Assembly: GCA_020443075.1 (NCBI GenBank)
Contig: JAGRIU010000045.1
Location: forward strand, 1-64,000
Origin: Alphaproteobacteria bacterium
GTDB taxonomy: Bacteria > Pseudomonadota > Alphaproteobacteria > Micavibrionales > Micavibrionaceae
Length of the DNA: 64,000 bases
Direction: 5' to 3'
Below the pieces are notes generated by a model. The model was not told the DNA's origin. It searched no databases and was given only the letters and a program-made list of their open reading frames with translations. Position numbers and translations under genes: made by a program. Positions 55,527 through 64,000 of this stretch are shown here, one piece after another (position 1 is the first letter of the stretch; each line of letters begins with the position of its first letter).

Positions 55527-56210
55527 TTACCCAGCCTTAAAATATTCTTGGCGATCCATAGACTCCGTTCTAACACGATAGAGCATCTCTTTCAAAGCCC
55601 GCATCATATGCGCCCGCCCCAAACCGCTGGGAATAACAAAATCCGCCCGCGCGCATTTCTCGCCGTCCGGCATCTGGCGCTGCAAAATTGAAATATATTT
55701 TTTCTCATTCATACCGGGGCGCTCCATCACCCGCGCGCGCTGCACAAAATCCGGCGCTGTAACACTCACCGTATAATCAACCCGCGTCTCGGCTCCGGTT
55801 TCAAACAACAACGGAATATCCAGAGCCACAATAGAGCGTCCGGCTTTTTGCTGCGCTCTGATAAAATCATTCTGTGCCTTACGCACAAAAGGATGCAAAA
55901 CCGCCTCGAGCTTTTCCCGCTCTTCCGGTTTTTGAAAAACCAGCCTACCCAGCGCGCTGCGGTCTATGAACCGCCACCACGGCGAAAATCCGCTGCGCGA
56001 GAGTGTCCATGACCACAACTTTCCGTAGATTTGCGGATAAGAGAAATAAGGAAACGCCGCCGTAAAAGAGGCCCAGGCCGGAGAATCATAACACAGTAAA
56101 TCATGCACACAAGAATCCGCATCATGGACCGGCACGCCCAGATGCTCCAACATCGACGAAGCCATAGACTTGCCCATCCCGATCGAACCTGTAAGCCCCA
56201 ATACAATCAT
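55527..56210 (-). CDS. coaE: Dephospho-CoA kinase
   Basis: 227 aa. P-loop GLTGSIGMGKS near the N-terminus and VALDIPLLFETGAE in the middle identify CoaE, which catalyses the last step of coenzyme A synthesis. It has an insert (FSYPQIYGKLWSWTLSRSG, residues ~55-80) typical of some alphaproteobacterial forms. The start overlaps aroE by four bases (ATGA). Confidence 0.95.
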   Translation of the reverse strand: MIVLGLTGSIGMGKSMASSMLEHLGVPVHDADSCVHDLLCYDSPAWASFTAAFPYFSYPQIYGKLWSWTLSRSGFSPWWRFIDRSALGRLVFQKPEEREKLEAVLHPFVRKAQNDFIRAQQKAGRSIVALDIPLLFETGAETRVDYTVSVTAPDFVQRARVMERPGMNEKKYISILQRQMPDGEKCARADFVIPSGLGRAHMMRALKEMLYRVRTESMDRQEYFKAG

Positions 56211-57037
56211 GCCAGCGCCTTTTGAATGAGTATCTCGTCAACCTCCGGCATCACCCCAAACCATGCCTCAAAAGCCGGACGTGCCTGATGCAGCAACATT
56301 CCGATCCCGCTTACGGTTTTTAATCCCTGCCGAGCCGCTTGCTGCAACAAAGCCGTCTCCAGTGGAGCGTAAACAATGTCATTCACCAACGCCTCTTTCG
56401 GCATCGCCGATAAATCAATCTCCAACGCCTCTTGCTCCTTCATCCCCAAAGACGTCGTGTTAACTAATAAATGTGCTGCGCTCAAAATTTTGCTGCGATC
56501 TTCCCAATCCACAACCTCTATTTTTGAATCAATCCGCGCCTTTTCAGCTAATTGCTGCGCTCTGTTTTTTGTGCGGTTGACTAAAATGACCTTTGGAGCA
56601 CCGGCTTCACCCAAAGCCTGTACAATCGCCCGCGCCGCACCGCCAGCCCCCAGCACAACGGCGGGTCCGCGCGTAAAATCAAAATCAGGATATGCACTGC
56701 GAATATTCTCTAAAAAACCAAACCCGTCCGTATTCATGCCCTTAACACGTCCACTCCGCACAACCAGCGTATTCACGGCCCCGATCACCTGCGCCCGCGC
56801 CTCAACCTCATCACATAACGCCAATCCGGCTTCCTTATGCGGAATAGTCAAATTAAACCCGCCATACCCCTTGGCGACGAGCGCCCGCACTCCATCGCCA
56901 AAATCCGCCGGCGCCAGATCAATCGCTTCATACGACCCTTGCAAACCATATTTTTCAATCCAGTAATTGTGGATTAGCGGTGATTTGGAATGCCCGACCG
57001 GATGCCCGATAACCCCGGCCTTAATAAAATCTTTCAT
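56207..57037 (-). CDS. aroE: Shikimate dehydrogenase
   Basis: 276 aa. The N-terminal signature GVIGHPVGHSKSPLIHNYW, the catalytic FNLTIPHKEAG and the NADP-binding VLGAGGAARAIVQAL are present. It reduces 3-dehydroshikimate in the aromatic amino acid pathway. It overlaps maf and coaE by four bases each, so the genes are translationally coupled. Confidence 0.97.
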   Translation of the reverse strand: MKDFIKAGVIGHPVGHSKSPLIHNYWIEKYGLQGSYEAIDLAPADFGDGVRALVAKGYGGFNLTIPHKEAGLALCDEVEARAQVIGAVNTLVVRSGRVKGMNTDGFGFLENIRSAYPDFDFTRGPAVVLGAGGAARAIVQALGEAGAPKVILVNRTKNRAQQLAEKARIDSKIEVVDWEDRSKILSAAHLLVNTTSLGMKEQEALEIDLSAMPKEALVNDIVYAPLETALLQQAARQGLKTVSGIGMLLHQARPAFEAWFGVMPEVDEILIQKALA

Positions 57038-57618
57038 AACCCGATCCCATGCCGGTCGCGCAAATAGGCAAGCAACGGCAATAATGGTAGCCCTAATATC
57101 GTAAAATAATCCCCTTCAACGCGCTCGAAAAGCTGCACGCCAAAAGATTCCAGCTCATATGCTCCGACGCTACGCGTCAACGCAGGCCCAGCCTTTTCGC
57201 AGTAACGTTTCAAAAATTCATCATCAAAATGACGCATACTCAAATGAGCATTTTTTGTTGCGCTCCAGAGAATTTTTCCATCCTGAACCGCACAAACCGC
57301 TGAGATAAGCCTATGAGTTTTGCTGCGCAAAAATTTTAGCTTCTCTTGAGCATCGTCTTCGCCCTCGGCCTTGAATAAAATCCGTCCACCGCACTCCAGA
57401 ACCTGATCGGCCCCGACAATCAAATCTCCCGGTTTTTTCGAACTCACAACCAAAGCTTTTTGCTGCGCCAGAAACAAAGCCGAATCTTCGGGCGTCAGGC
57501 CTTTGCCTTGCAAAACCTTCCCCTCATCCAGATCCGCGGGAAAGGTTTCAAATTCAAGTCCGGCAGCGCGCAACATATCTATGCGCGCCCGGCTTTTCGA
57601 GGCCAACACCAGTTTCAT
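57034..57618 (-). CDS. maf: Maf/YceF family nucleotide pyrophosphatase
   Basis: 194 aa. LASKSRARIDMLRAAGLEF at the N-terminus and VGADQVLECGG are family signatures. Maf proteins hydrolyse canonical or modified nucleoside triphosphates. It overlaps ppsR and aroE by four bases at its ends. Confidence 0.94.
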   Translation of the reverse strand: MKLVLASKSRARIDMLRAAGLEFETFPADLDEGKVLQGKGLTPEDSALFLAQQKALVVSSKKPGDLIVGADQVLECGGRILFKAEGEDDAQEKLKFLRSKTHRLISAVCAVQDGKILWSATKNAHLSMRHFDDEFLKRYCEKAGPALTRSVGAYELESFGVQLFERVEGDYFTILGLPLLPLLAYLRDRHGIGL

Positions 57619-58493
57619 GCCTTGCCTTTCTCCTCTTGCTTTCTCTGTTTATCCCGCCGATTCTGCAATAAAGACATAATTTCCGCCGCCGTTTCCTCGA
57701 TCGAGCGTTTCGTCACATCAATCACCGGCCAACCCTTTTTACTGAACATACGCCGCGCCGCGCGAACCTCTTCCTCAATCGCTTCAAAATCCAGATAGGC
57801 GTTCTCACAAAACTGCGGATGCGCCGGAGCTTCTCCGGCATTGAGGCGGCTACGCCGCAATTGCATCAACCGATCCGGCGTCGCCACCAGCCCGACATAC
57901 ATTGGCTCGGCCAAAGACAATTTTTCATCCGGAACATCCACTCCGGGCACCAGCGGAATATTCGCCGCCTTAATCCCGCGCCGCGCTAAAAACACAGAGG
58001 TCGGAGTCTTGGACGTCCGTGACACGCCAACCAAAATCACATCAGCCTCACGAAGTCCCTCCAGCGTCCGCCCGTCATCATGGCGCATCGCATAATCCAC
58101 CGCCTCCACGCGGCGAAAATAAGCATCATCCATCGCATGCTGTAAACCCGGAACCCCGCGCGCATGAATTCCCAAATAAGAAGACAGGCTGCGCATAATC
58201 GGGTCCATCACCGCCACACACGGCACACCCATCTCCTCGCACGCCTCTTGCAAACGCTTGCGCATATTCTCATCCACAAAGGTAAAAATAACCGGCCCGG
58301 GAATCTCTCGCACTTTCTTAATCACCCGCTCGAGCTGCCGCTCGGTCCGCACCAAAGGCCAGAATTTCTGCACCGGCTCGACATTCTCGAACTGGGCAAT
58401 ACACGCCCGCGCCAAACTCAGCAACGTCGTCCCCGTCGCATCGGACAACAGATGCAGATAAAATTTCCGGCTTTCGTTCTTTTCCTCACTCAT
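57615..58493 (-). CDS. ppsR: Pyruvate,water dikinase regulatory protein (DUF299/PPSR)
   Basis: 292 aa. The N-terminal YLHLLSDATGTTLLSLARAC and the P-loop-like VGVSRTSKTPTSVFLARRGI are diagnostic. The protein is a bifunctional kinase/pyrophosphorylase for PEP synthase or PPDK. The ppsR-maf-aroE-coaE-dnaQ order is the one that flanks oriC in Caulobacter and Rickettsia, which helps place the origin on its right here. Confidence 0.93.
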   Translation of the reverse strand: MSEEKNESRKFYLHLLSDATGTTLLSLARACIAQFENVEPVQKFWPLVRTERQLERVIKKVREIPGPVIFTFVDENMRKRLQEACEEMGVPCVAVMDPIMRSLSSYLGIHARGVPGLQHAMDDAYFRRVEAVDYAMRHDDGRTLEGLREADVILVGVSRTSKTPTSVFLARRGIKAANIPLVPGVDVPDEKLSLAEPMYVGLVATPDRLMQLRRSRLNAGEAPAHPQFCENAYLDFEAIEEEVRAARRMFSKKGWPVIDVTKRSIEETAAEIMSLLQNRRDKQRKQEEKGKA

Positions 58494-58606
58494 GCGCGCT
58501 ATCCTAGTCAGAATTCACACAAGAGGAAAGAGGGCTTTTAATACGAAAAGACAAAGAAGCCAGTAATGCAACCGCTGCGGTTTTCACACCAACGGCCCTT
58601 CCGGAC

Positions 58607-59770
58607 TTAATCTTCCTCCGCCATCATCGCCCCACCGGGAAAGATTTTATCGGCCAGCGCCCGGCTGCGGAAGGCAACCCCTTGAACACGTACGGTTTTC
58701 AGATCATTCATAATCTGCATCAAATGCGCCTGATTGACCGCATCATTCATCCCTGAATACAAAGGCGCATTCAAAATCTCGCGCCCGCGCCCCTGCAGAT
58801 AAGCCGTTTTATCCGGCAAACATGATAAAATCTCGATACCCTGAGATTGTAAACGCTCCGTGCCAAAAGCCTCTTCCGCGCTTTCGCAAGCCTTCATCAA
58901 ACCGTCCATATCCTCCAAAATCTCGTGATCACATGCATCCATGCGCTCTTCGCTTCTAAACCACTGCGTAAAAGCAGCCTCCAAAGCACCATGCAAAGAA
59001 GCATCCGCCGGATGACGCTCAAGATACGTCGAAAAACGCATTGCCAGATCACCCATGTCCGAGCCAATCAGATGCCGCCAGATACCGCCATGACCAAGGC
59101 TGCGCAATTCCCATGCACACAAAACCGCCATCACATCCATATCGGCGCTGCGCACACGCTCCAGCATCAAAACAGCTTCCGGCCCATAAAGCGCGTTAAA
59201 GCCGCCATGGCGTTTTTCTTGCCAGACATCGCGCAGCGCCCGAACAAAGGAAATCAGCAAACTATTGCAGAAATACTGTGAACGCCCCAAAGCCGCGAGC
59301 ATCAAACCACTATCGTTCAAAACAATCAGACGCTCGGGCACATCCAGATGAAAATCCGGGCCCTGGCCTTGATCACCGGACAAATCCTCCAGCGCCACAG
59401 ACCAACCCTCATCCTTGGCTTCTTCAAGCATCCTTGCCGCCATAGGACTTTCCAGAGCGCTGCGTACAATCCAGCACAAAATATCATAACGATCATCCAG
59501 CGCCCGCGTGCGAAAATCCTCTTCATCTTCATAATCAACGGGTGCGTAGAAAAGCGGTGCATCGTAGTAAAGATCGTCCAGCGGCCATACATCATATAAC
59601 GCGCCATCTCCTTCGGACGATCCTTCAAGAACGCGGCGCATAGGCATACGGCGATCTTCATGAGTCGCCGCATCTTGGCCTTTCTTCAAACGCTTAAAAA
59701 GAAAACGCTCGCTCGCAGTGAAAAAGTCCATCTCATTACTCTGAGCGCCAACGCTGTAGAAATACGACAT
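58607..59770 (-). CDS. Metallopeptidase-like domain protein B (degenerate)
   Basis: 387 aa from the ATG at 59770, preceded by GGAG; a longer frame extends to 59929. It resembles its upstream neighbour across the middle: FVRALRDVWQEKRHGGFNAL aligns with the same segment there, followed by ADMDVMAVLCAWELRSLGHG, then a FTQWFRSEERMDA motif. I tentatively place it with DUF6782, a putative metallopeptidase family whose motif looks like HELRHAWQ. The histidines are replaced here (VRALRDVW), so it is probably not an active protease. Confidence 0.65.
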   Translation of the reverse strand: MSYFYSVGAQSNEMDFFTASERFLFKRLKKGQDAATHEDRRMPMRRVLEGSSEGDGALYDVWPLDDLYYDAPLFYAPVDYEDEEDFRTRALDDRYDILCWIVRSALESPMAARMLEEAKDEGWSVALEDLSGDQGQGPDFHLDVPERLIVLNDSGLMLAALGRSQYFCNSLLISFVRALRDVWQEKRHGGFNALYGPEAVLMLERVRSADMDVMAVLCAWELRSLGHGGIWRHLIGSDMGDLAMRFSTYLERHPADASLHGALEAAFTQWFRSEERMDACDHEILEDMDGLMKACESAEEAFGTERLQSQGIEILSCLPDKTAYLQGRGREILNAPLYSGMNDAVNQAHLMQIMNDLKTVRVQGVAFRSRALADKIFPGGAMMAEED

Positions 59771-61100
59771 TGGAATCTCCATCTGAAAATCCAATTCGTC
59801 TGGAATGGCTCTCAGGCAAGAGGCGCCGCCCGGATAGGTCTGATTTATCCCCATCTTGTTCACCGGTCTCGTGAACGCCGGGGAAGAAATGAAGACTGCC
59901 TGGGAGCTGTTGTGCGCTTTCATGATCAAAATCCTGTGCTTCAGTGTGAAGTTCGGAAGAACGAATGTCCTTCGCAGACTGCTCCGAAGACGGTTGCAAA
60001 ACCTGTTCCGTTTCGCGGAAAGAGCGCTCGAACTTCACAAACCAAAGGAAATTCGCGTTCGCCCGGTCGCGCACATCTGTAAAAATCGCATCATCCATAA
60101 TCGTCACGGCATGTTCTGCCAGGTAATTTTTGCCGAAAGGCATCTCCCCCAAAGCCGCAATCAGACTCGGCGTCACGGCATAAGACGCATCCTCAAGATC
60201 AAAAACATAGCCCTGATGATCGGCCAGCATCTGGTTAATCAAGACCTTATCTTGCCTGCGGCAACGCTCGGATAAAAACCACGCTTCAAAAACAGCCGCC
60301 ATAGCTTGTCCGTTATTGATCGTACGGAAATCTAAAAACGCTTCACGCGCAAACGCCCGGCCCATATCAGCCATCGAAGAATTCTCGATTCTATCCCAGA
60401 TTTCTTTGTGACCGGCCAGTTGTAATTCCCAGGCCACGCGAATGATAGATACAACCAGATCGGCTTCCTGCGCCCGGTTAATCAAAACCGCATGATCCGG
60501 ATGAAACATCAAAGGATGGATCAGAGCACCCTGACGATGCTGCCAATGGCGACGCAATTCACGCACCAGCAAAAACACCTGATCAACAAGATCGGCATGC
60601 CCGTTGACATGGATAATCCGCTCATTACGATCATAATGTGCCGTTTCAACTTGTGAACTCAATGTGATTTGAACCTTATGCTCACATGCAAAATCCATAT
60701 AAGCTTGCCCGATACGGCTTTGCGAAATCAGATCCTCAAGCACGTTAAGCGCCGCCGCATCATAAAATTCACCATTCGGCACACCTATAAAACGAGCATT
60801 ATCCAAAAACTTTTCGATCTTATCTTCGCTTGTGCAAGCTTCGCTTTCTGAATAAGTATCAAAACGCTCAATCGCTTGCTTAAGCTTTTCGAGTTCGCCG
60901 TCAAAAGCGCTTAAATCCAGATGATCGTAAATTCCACCTTCAAGATCTTCGTAATGATCTTCATAATCCATATAAAACAGCGGATGCTCATCGATAATCG
61001 TGCACACGACCGGCTGTGTATTATTCAAAGTATAAGCCACGCGGCAAATCCGCCTCGGATTAATTTTCATCCCCACAATTTCAGAATAAGTATCGCTCAT
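59736..61100 (-). CDS. Metallopeptidase-like domain protein A (degenerate)
   Basis: 454 aa from the ATG at 61100; a longer frame starts at 61202. Shares its central region with the next gene: FLLVRELRRHWQHRQGALIH, ADLVVSIIRVAWELQLAGHK and VFEAWFLSERCRRQDK. The first motif is a remnant of HExxH-like HELRHxWQ with only partial histidine retention. A Ser/Glu-rich C-terminal tail covers the last ~90 residues. The C-terminal coding region overlaps the start of the next gene by 35 bases. No signal peptide is seen. Function unknown. Confidence 0.65.
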   Translation of the reverse strand: MSDTYSEIVGMKINPRRICRVAYTLNNTQPVVCTIIDEHPLFYMDYEDHYEDLEGGIYDHLDLSAFDGELEKLKQAIERFDTYSESEACTSEDKIEKFLDNARFIGVPNGEFYDAAALNVLEDLISQSRIGQAYMDFACEHKVQITLSSQVETAHYDRNERIIHVNGHADLVDQVFLLVRELRRHWQHRQGALIHPLMFHPDHAVLINRAQEADLVVSIIRVAWELQLAGHKEIWDRIENSSMADMGRAFAREAFLDFRTINNGQAMAAVFEAWFLSERCRRQDKVLINQMLADHQGYVFDLEDASYAVTPSLIAALGEMPFGKNYLAEHAVTIMDDAIFTDVRDRANANFLWFVKFERSFRETEQVLQPSSEQSAKDIRSSELHTEAQDFDHESAQQLPGSLHFFPGVHETGEQDGDKSDLSGRRLLPESHSRRIGFSDGDSNVVFLQRWRSE

Positions 61101-61325
61101 GATCCCGACCTGATTTTCAAACCCTTTATATTTTCCCCTAAAAAACGCATCAGAATAAACGCGCTTCACACACCCTATTATGGGGGTAAATTCCTTAACC
61201 AAACCTTTCTAAAAAGCAGAAAAATCAAAGAAAAATGGGGAGTTATAGAAAATAAAGCCTGAATCTTAAGACTCTATTCACACTTAGTTTTCATAAGAAA
61301 AATTAGCGGCTAAAGAAGGGAATTT

Positions 61326-61973
61326 TTATTGCCCGAACGTATCATCCAGAACCGGCATATCCTCAATCAGCAATTCTTCATCGCTTAAAGATACAAATCC
61401 GTTCGGCTCGACTTTAACCAGCGTTTTAAACAAGGAATCCTTAAATACCATACACGCGCGAATATAATACACACCGGCCTCATCGGTTTTCTCCAGAAAT
61501 AAAGGCTGGATCATCTCGCCAATCGTCTTACGCGCCGCCGGAGGCGGGTCGTCCCGCCAGTTAATATCTTCCAGACTTTCGCTCACCAAAAAACGCCCAT
61601 GGCGTCCACGCACATACCGAAAGAAAAACCGCACATAATCGGTCACATTATCCTTATCCAGAACAATCGGGCAACGTTGATTAAACGCATAAATAGGATC
61701 ATTGGAAAAAGTAACGATAAAATATTTTTCAGCTCCGTAAACCACAAAGCGCTGCAAAGGCGGCTGCATACTGTAATCGGCAATATCCAACAACCGGCAA
61801 CCCGGATAAAAAGACAAATCACTAGCCAAAATCGTTGTTTCAACCGGATCAAAGACAATCCCGTCAAAATGCGGATTAAGGCGCTCTAAAACAGCGGCAA
61901 CCTCTTCCAGTTCCAGCTTCTTGAATTGACCCTCGTGCATCGGCAACCTGAAATAATTAAAAGACCTTTCCAA
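61326..61973 (-). CDS. Hypothetical protein beside the putative origin
   Basis: 215 aa, not recognised. Mixed alpha/beta, soluble, with no signal peptide. Features include FDGIVFDPVETTILASDLSF, RRLLDI-like PGCRLLDIADYSMQP and a C-terminal acidic tail. It is the first gene leftward from the putative oriC. No function is proposed. Confidence 0.7.
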   Translation of the reverse strand: MERSFNYFRLPMHEGQFKKLELEEVAAVLERLNPHFDGIVFDPVETTILASDLSFYPGCRLLDIADYSMQPPLQRFVVYGAEKYFIVTFSNDPIYAFNQRCPIVLDKDNVTDYVRFFFRYVRGRHGRFLVSESLEDINWRDDPPPAARKTIGEMIQPLFLEKTDEAGVYYIRACMVFKDSLFKTLVKVEPNGFVSLSDEELLIEDMPVLDDTFGQ

Positions 61974-62322
61974 TGACCTAACACAAAATCGATTCGCATC
62001 CTAGCCTCCTGAGTAACTCTGTGAACAAATCCTTGACAAATCTCCGGATAAAAACGGGATGAACTTATCCGCATTTCACCCAAAATTTAAAAAAGGACTC
62101 GTCCCCATGAGGATAACGTAAATTTCACAAAAACCATTTATCGGGGCGAATCACAGCGAATCGAAATAAAAGCGCCAGACTCGAAAAAACGGCACCCGTG
62201 GATAAAAAATGTATCGAATCTTATCCCCTCAACCCACAGGACCTAAAACAATAAAAACCTTCTTTTAAAATATATTTTATTCTTTATGGTGATCTCCATT
62301 CGAAAAAACAAACGAGAAACCC
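61974..62322. other. Candidate chromosomal replication origin (oriC)
   Basis: 349 bases without a gene, left of hemE. DnaA-box-like 9-mers (consensus TTATCCACA): TTATCCGCA at 62065 (8/9), TTATCCTCA on the minus strand at 62108-62116 (8/9), TTATCCACG on the minus strand at 62197-62205 (8/9), TTATCCGGA minus at 62043-62051 (7/9), TTATCCCCT at 62221 (7/9). The AT-rich stretch at about 62250-62290 could be the unwinding element. In Caulobacter and relatives oriC lies next to hemE, and the ppsR-maf side also matches. Function is inferred. Confidence 0.65.
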
Positions 62323-63351
62323 GTGCCCACACAGCAAAAATTTTTAGAGACGCTCGCAGGTCATAAAACCGAAAAAATTCCATTCTGGTTTATGCGTCAA
62401 GCCGGACGCTATCTTCCCGAATATAGAACTCTGCGTGCGCAAAAAGGCGGCTTTCTCGAAATGGCGATGGATCCTTCCGCTGCTTGCGAAATTACAATGC
62501 AGCCGATCCGACGCTTCGGCATGGATGCAGCCATCATCTTCTCCGATATTCTGGTCATTCCCATGGCGCTGGGTCAGGATTTACGTTTTGAAACCGGAGA
62601 AGGTCCCAAGCTCGGCGCACTGGATATAAACGCTTTGAGTTACAGCAGTTTTTCCAGACTTGATCCTGTCTACGAAGCACTGGAGAAAACACGCACGGCC
62701 CTTAAAACAGAAGGGTTTGAGCAAACAGCGCTGATCGGCTTTGCCGGCGCGCCATGGACAGTGGCGACTTACATGGTCGAAGGCGGATCATCCAAAGACT
62801 TTCATAAAACCAGATTGATGGCTTATCAGGACCCGCAAGCCTTTGCCGATCTCATCGACATTCTGATCGAATCTACAGCTGCCTACTTGATCAACCAGAT
62901 CAAAGCCGGAGCACAAGCCCTGCAAATTTTCGACAGTTGGGCTGGCGCGTTGGATGCACAGAGCTTTAACCGCTGGGTGATCCAGCCTACCTGCAAGATC
63001 GTCGAACTCATTCGCGCCGAATATCCGCATGTTCCGATTATCGGCTTTCCCAAAGGCGCAGGCTATAATGCTTTAAAATATGCCCAAAACACAGGCATTA
63101 CAGCTCTAGGTCTGGACGCACAAATCCCCACCGATTGGGCCGCGCGCGCCCTGCAACCCCTCATGCCCGTACAAGGCAATCTAGATCCGTTTATTTTGCT
63201 GGCCGGTGGGGACGCCCTTGTCATGGCCACCGAGCGCATTATAAATGATTTAAAAGACACACCGTTCATTTTCAACCTTGGCCACGGCATCCACAAGGAC
63301 ACACCGGTTGAACATGTTGAACAGTTAGTGAAGATTATACGGGAAAGCTAA
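62323..63351 (+). CDS. hemE: Uroporphyrinogen decarboxylase
   Basis: 342 aa with a GTG start. The signature FWFMRQAGRYLPEYR, and GFAGAPWTVATYMVEGG and IFDSWAGALD are present. It converts uroporphyrinogen III to coproporphyrinogen III in heme synthesis. It is followed after 3 bases by hemH and transcribed away from the putative oriC. Confidence 0.97.
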   Translation: MPTQQKFLETLAGHKTEKIPFWFMRQAGRYLPEYRTLRAQKGGFLEMAMDPSAACEITMQPIRRFGMDAAIIFSDILVIPMALGQDLRFETGEGPKLGALDINALSYSSFSRLDPVYEALEKTRTALKTEGFEQTALIGFAGAPWTVATYMVEGGSSKDFHKTRLMAYQDPQAFADLIDILIESTAAYLINQIKAGAQALQIFDSWAGALDAQSFNRWVIQPTCKIVELIRAEYPHVPIIGFPKGAGYNALKYAQNTGITALGLDAQIPTDWAARALQPLMPVQGNLDPFILLAGGDALVMATERIINDLKDTPFIFNLGHGIHKDTPVEHVEQLVKIIRES

Positions 63352-63354
63352 GTC

Positions 63355-64000
63355 ATGACCGAAAAAATCGCAGTCGTTCTTTTCAATCTGGGCGGCCCGG
63401 ATTCCAAAAACGCCATCCGTCCGTTTTTGATGAATTTTTTCATGGATAAAAACATTATCCGTTTGCCTTTACCGTTCCGCTGCTTGTTGGCCACTATGAT
63501 CAGCCGCCGCCGTTCCCGGCGTGAAGCTGGCGATAGCTACGGCGAACTGGGTGATAAATCCCCATTGCTGGACAACACGCGCATACAAGCCGCCGCTTTG
63601 GAAAAAGCCCTCAAATCCTCTGATAAAGAGCACAACTTTAAAACCTTTATTTGCATGCGCTACTGGTACCCCATGAGCCCGCAAATCGTGCGCGAAGTCC
63701 GCGAATGGGACGCCGATAGAATTGTTCTTTTGCCGCTTTATCCGCAATACTCGACCACCACCACACGCTCCTCGCTTCAGGTCTGGAACAAAGCTCTCTT
63801 TGAGGCCGGTATGAATCCGCCTTCAAGCATGATTTGCTGCTATCCGCGCAACGAAGGTTTTATCACCGCAGCAGCAGATCATATACGCGCGCAATATGAA
63901 CAAGCCCGTAAAGATGGCCATGAAAATATCCGTATCCTGTTCTCGGCCCACGGTTTGCCTGAAAGCATCATCAAAGACGGCGATCCCTATCAATGGCAGT
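63355..64000 (+). CDS. hemH: Ferrochelatase (5' part, cut by window end)
   Basis: At least 215 codons, open at the right edge. The start MTEKIAVVLFNLGGPDSK, the middle IVLLPLYPQYSTTTTRSSLQ and the histidine motif LFSAHGLPESII identify ferrochelatase, which inserts iron into protoporphyrin IX. The ATG lies 3 bases after the hemE stop, forming a heme operon. Confidence 0.96.
   Translation, partial: MTEKIAVVLFNLGGPDSKNAIRPFLMNFFMDKNIIRLPLPFRCLLATMISRRRSRREAGDSYGELGDKSPLLDNTRIQAAALEKALKSSDKEHNFKTFICMRYWYPMSPQIVREVREWDADRIVLLPLYPQYSTTTTRSSLQVWNKALFEAGMNPPSSMICCYPRNEGFITAAADHIRAQYEQARKDGHENIRILFSAHGLPESIIKDGDPYQWQ

Overview
The window reads as a chromosomal segment of an alphaproteobacterium of medium GC. 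Three things point there: an mnmE-(Nudix)-mnmG-rsmG-parA-parB block, a second conserved block ppsR-maf-aroE-coaE-dnaQ with secB, fxsA, a Tim44-domain gene and mltA beside it, and a hemE-hemH pair next to an origin-like region. Flagellar genes and a complete-looking run of Dot/Icm (type IVB secretion) genes fit a motile bacterium that interacts with other cells. A Micavibrio/Rhodospirillales-like host is my guess from gene content only.

Layout. 1-667: 3' end of 23S rRNA, a structured spacer and 5S rRNA. 0.8-9.3 kb: NTF2-like gene, a hypothetical, parB, parA, rsmG, a GNAT gene, mnmG, mnmE, Nudix and a DUF6489-like gene. Seven parS-like 16-mers (one perfect) lie between 2.7 and 22.8 kb. 9.3-14.6 kb: a DnaJ-type zinc-finger membrane protein, a palindromic element, a secreted orphan, hisC and recF. 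14.6-26.3 kb, minus strand: dotI-dotH-dotG-dotF-(five-repeat DotE/DotP-like protein)-dotP-dotN-dotO-(membrane protein), the same order as icmL-K-E-G-C-D-J-B of Legionella. 26.5-31.0 kb, plus strand: three tandem secreted paralogues that I cannot assign to a family. 31.1-34.8 kb: flgK-flgL behind a sigma-54 promoter. 34.9-41.4 kb, minus strand: second Dot/Icm block (408-aa protein, VirB1-like transglycosylase, dotD, dotC, dotB, icmT, TcpQ-domain protein). 41.5-46.8 kb: DsbC-like isomerase, FIST protein, lemA, M48 peptidase, Bax-inhibitor-1 protein, mscL. 46.9-53 kb: second palindromic element, tRNA-Ala, acyltransferase, guaA, mltA, third palindromic element, Tim44-domain protein. 52.8-58.5 kb: fxsA, secB, entericidin, dnaQ, glutamine amidotransferase, coaE, aroE, maf, ppsR. 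58.6-62 kb: a tandem pair of degenerate metallopeptidase-like genes and a hypothetical. 61.98-62.32 kb: candidate oriC. 62.3 kb to the end: hemE and hemH (cut by the window edge).

How it fits together. The two Dot/Icm blocks encode the outer-membrane core (DotC, DotD, DotH), inner-membrane spanning parts (DotG, DotF, DotI, DotE/P-like), ATPases (DotO, DotB), DotN and IcmT. The coupling ATPase DotL, DotM, DotA, DotU/IcmF and the IcmSW adaptors are not in the window. The secreted triplet and the TcpQ protein sit between or beside these blocks and are the best candidates for new parts or substrates of this secretion system. The parS cluster and the origin-like region mark the segment as origin-proximal, although the rRNA operon at the left edge points toward that origin.
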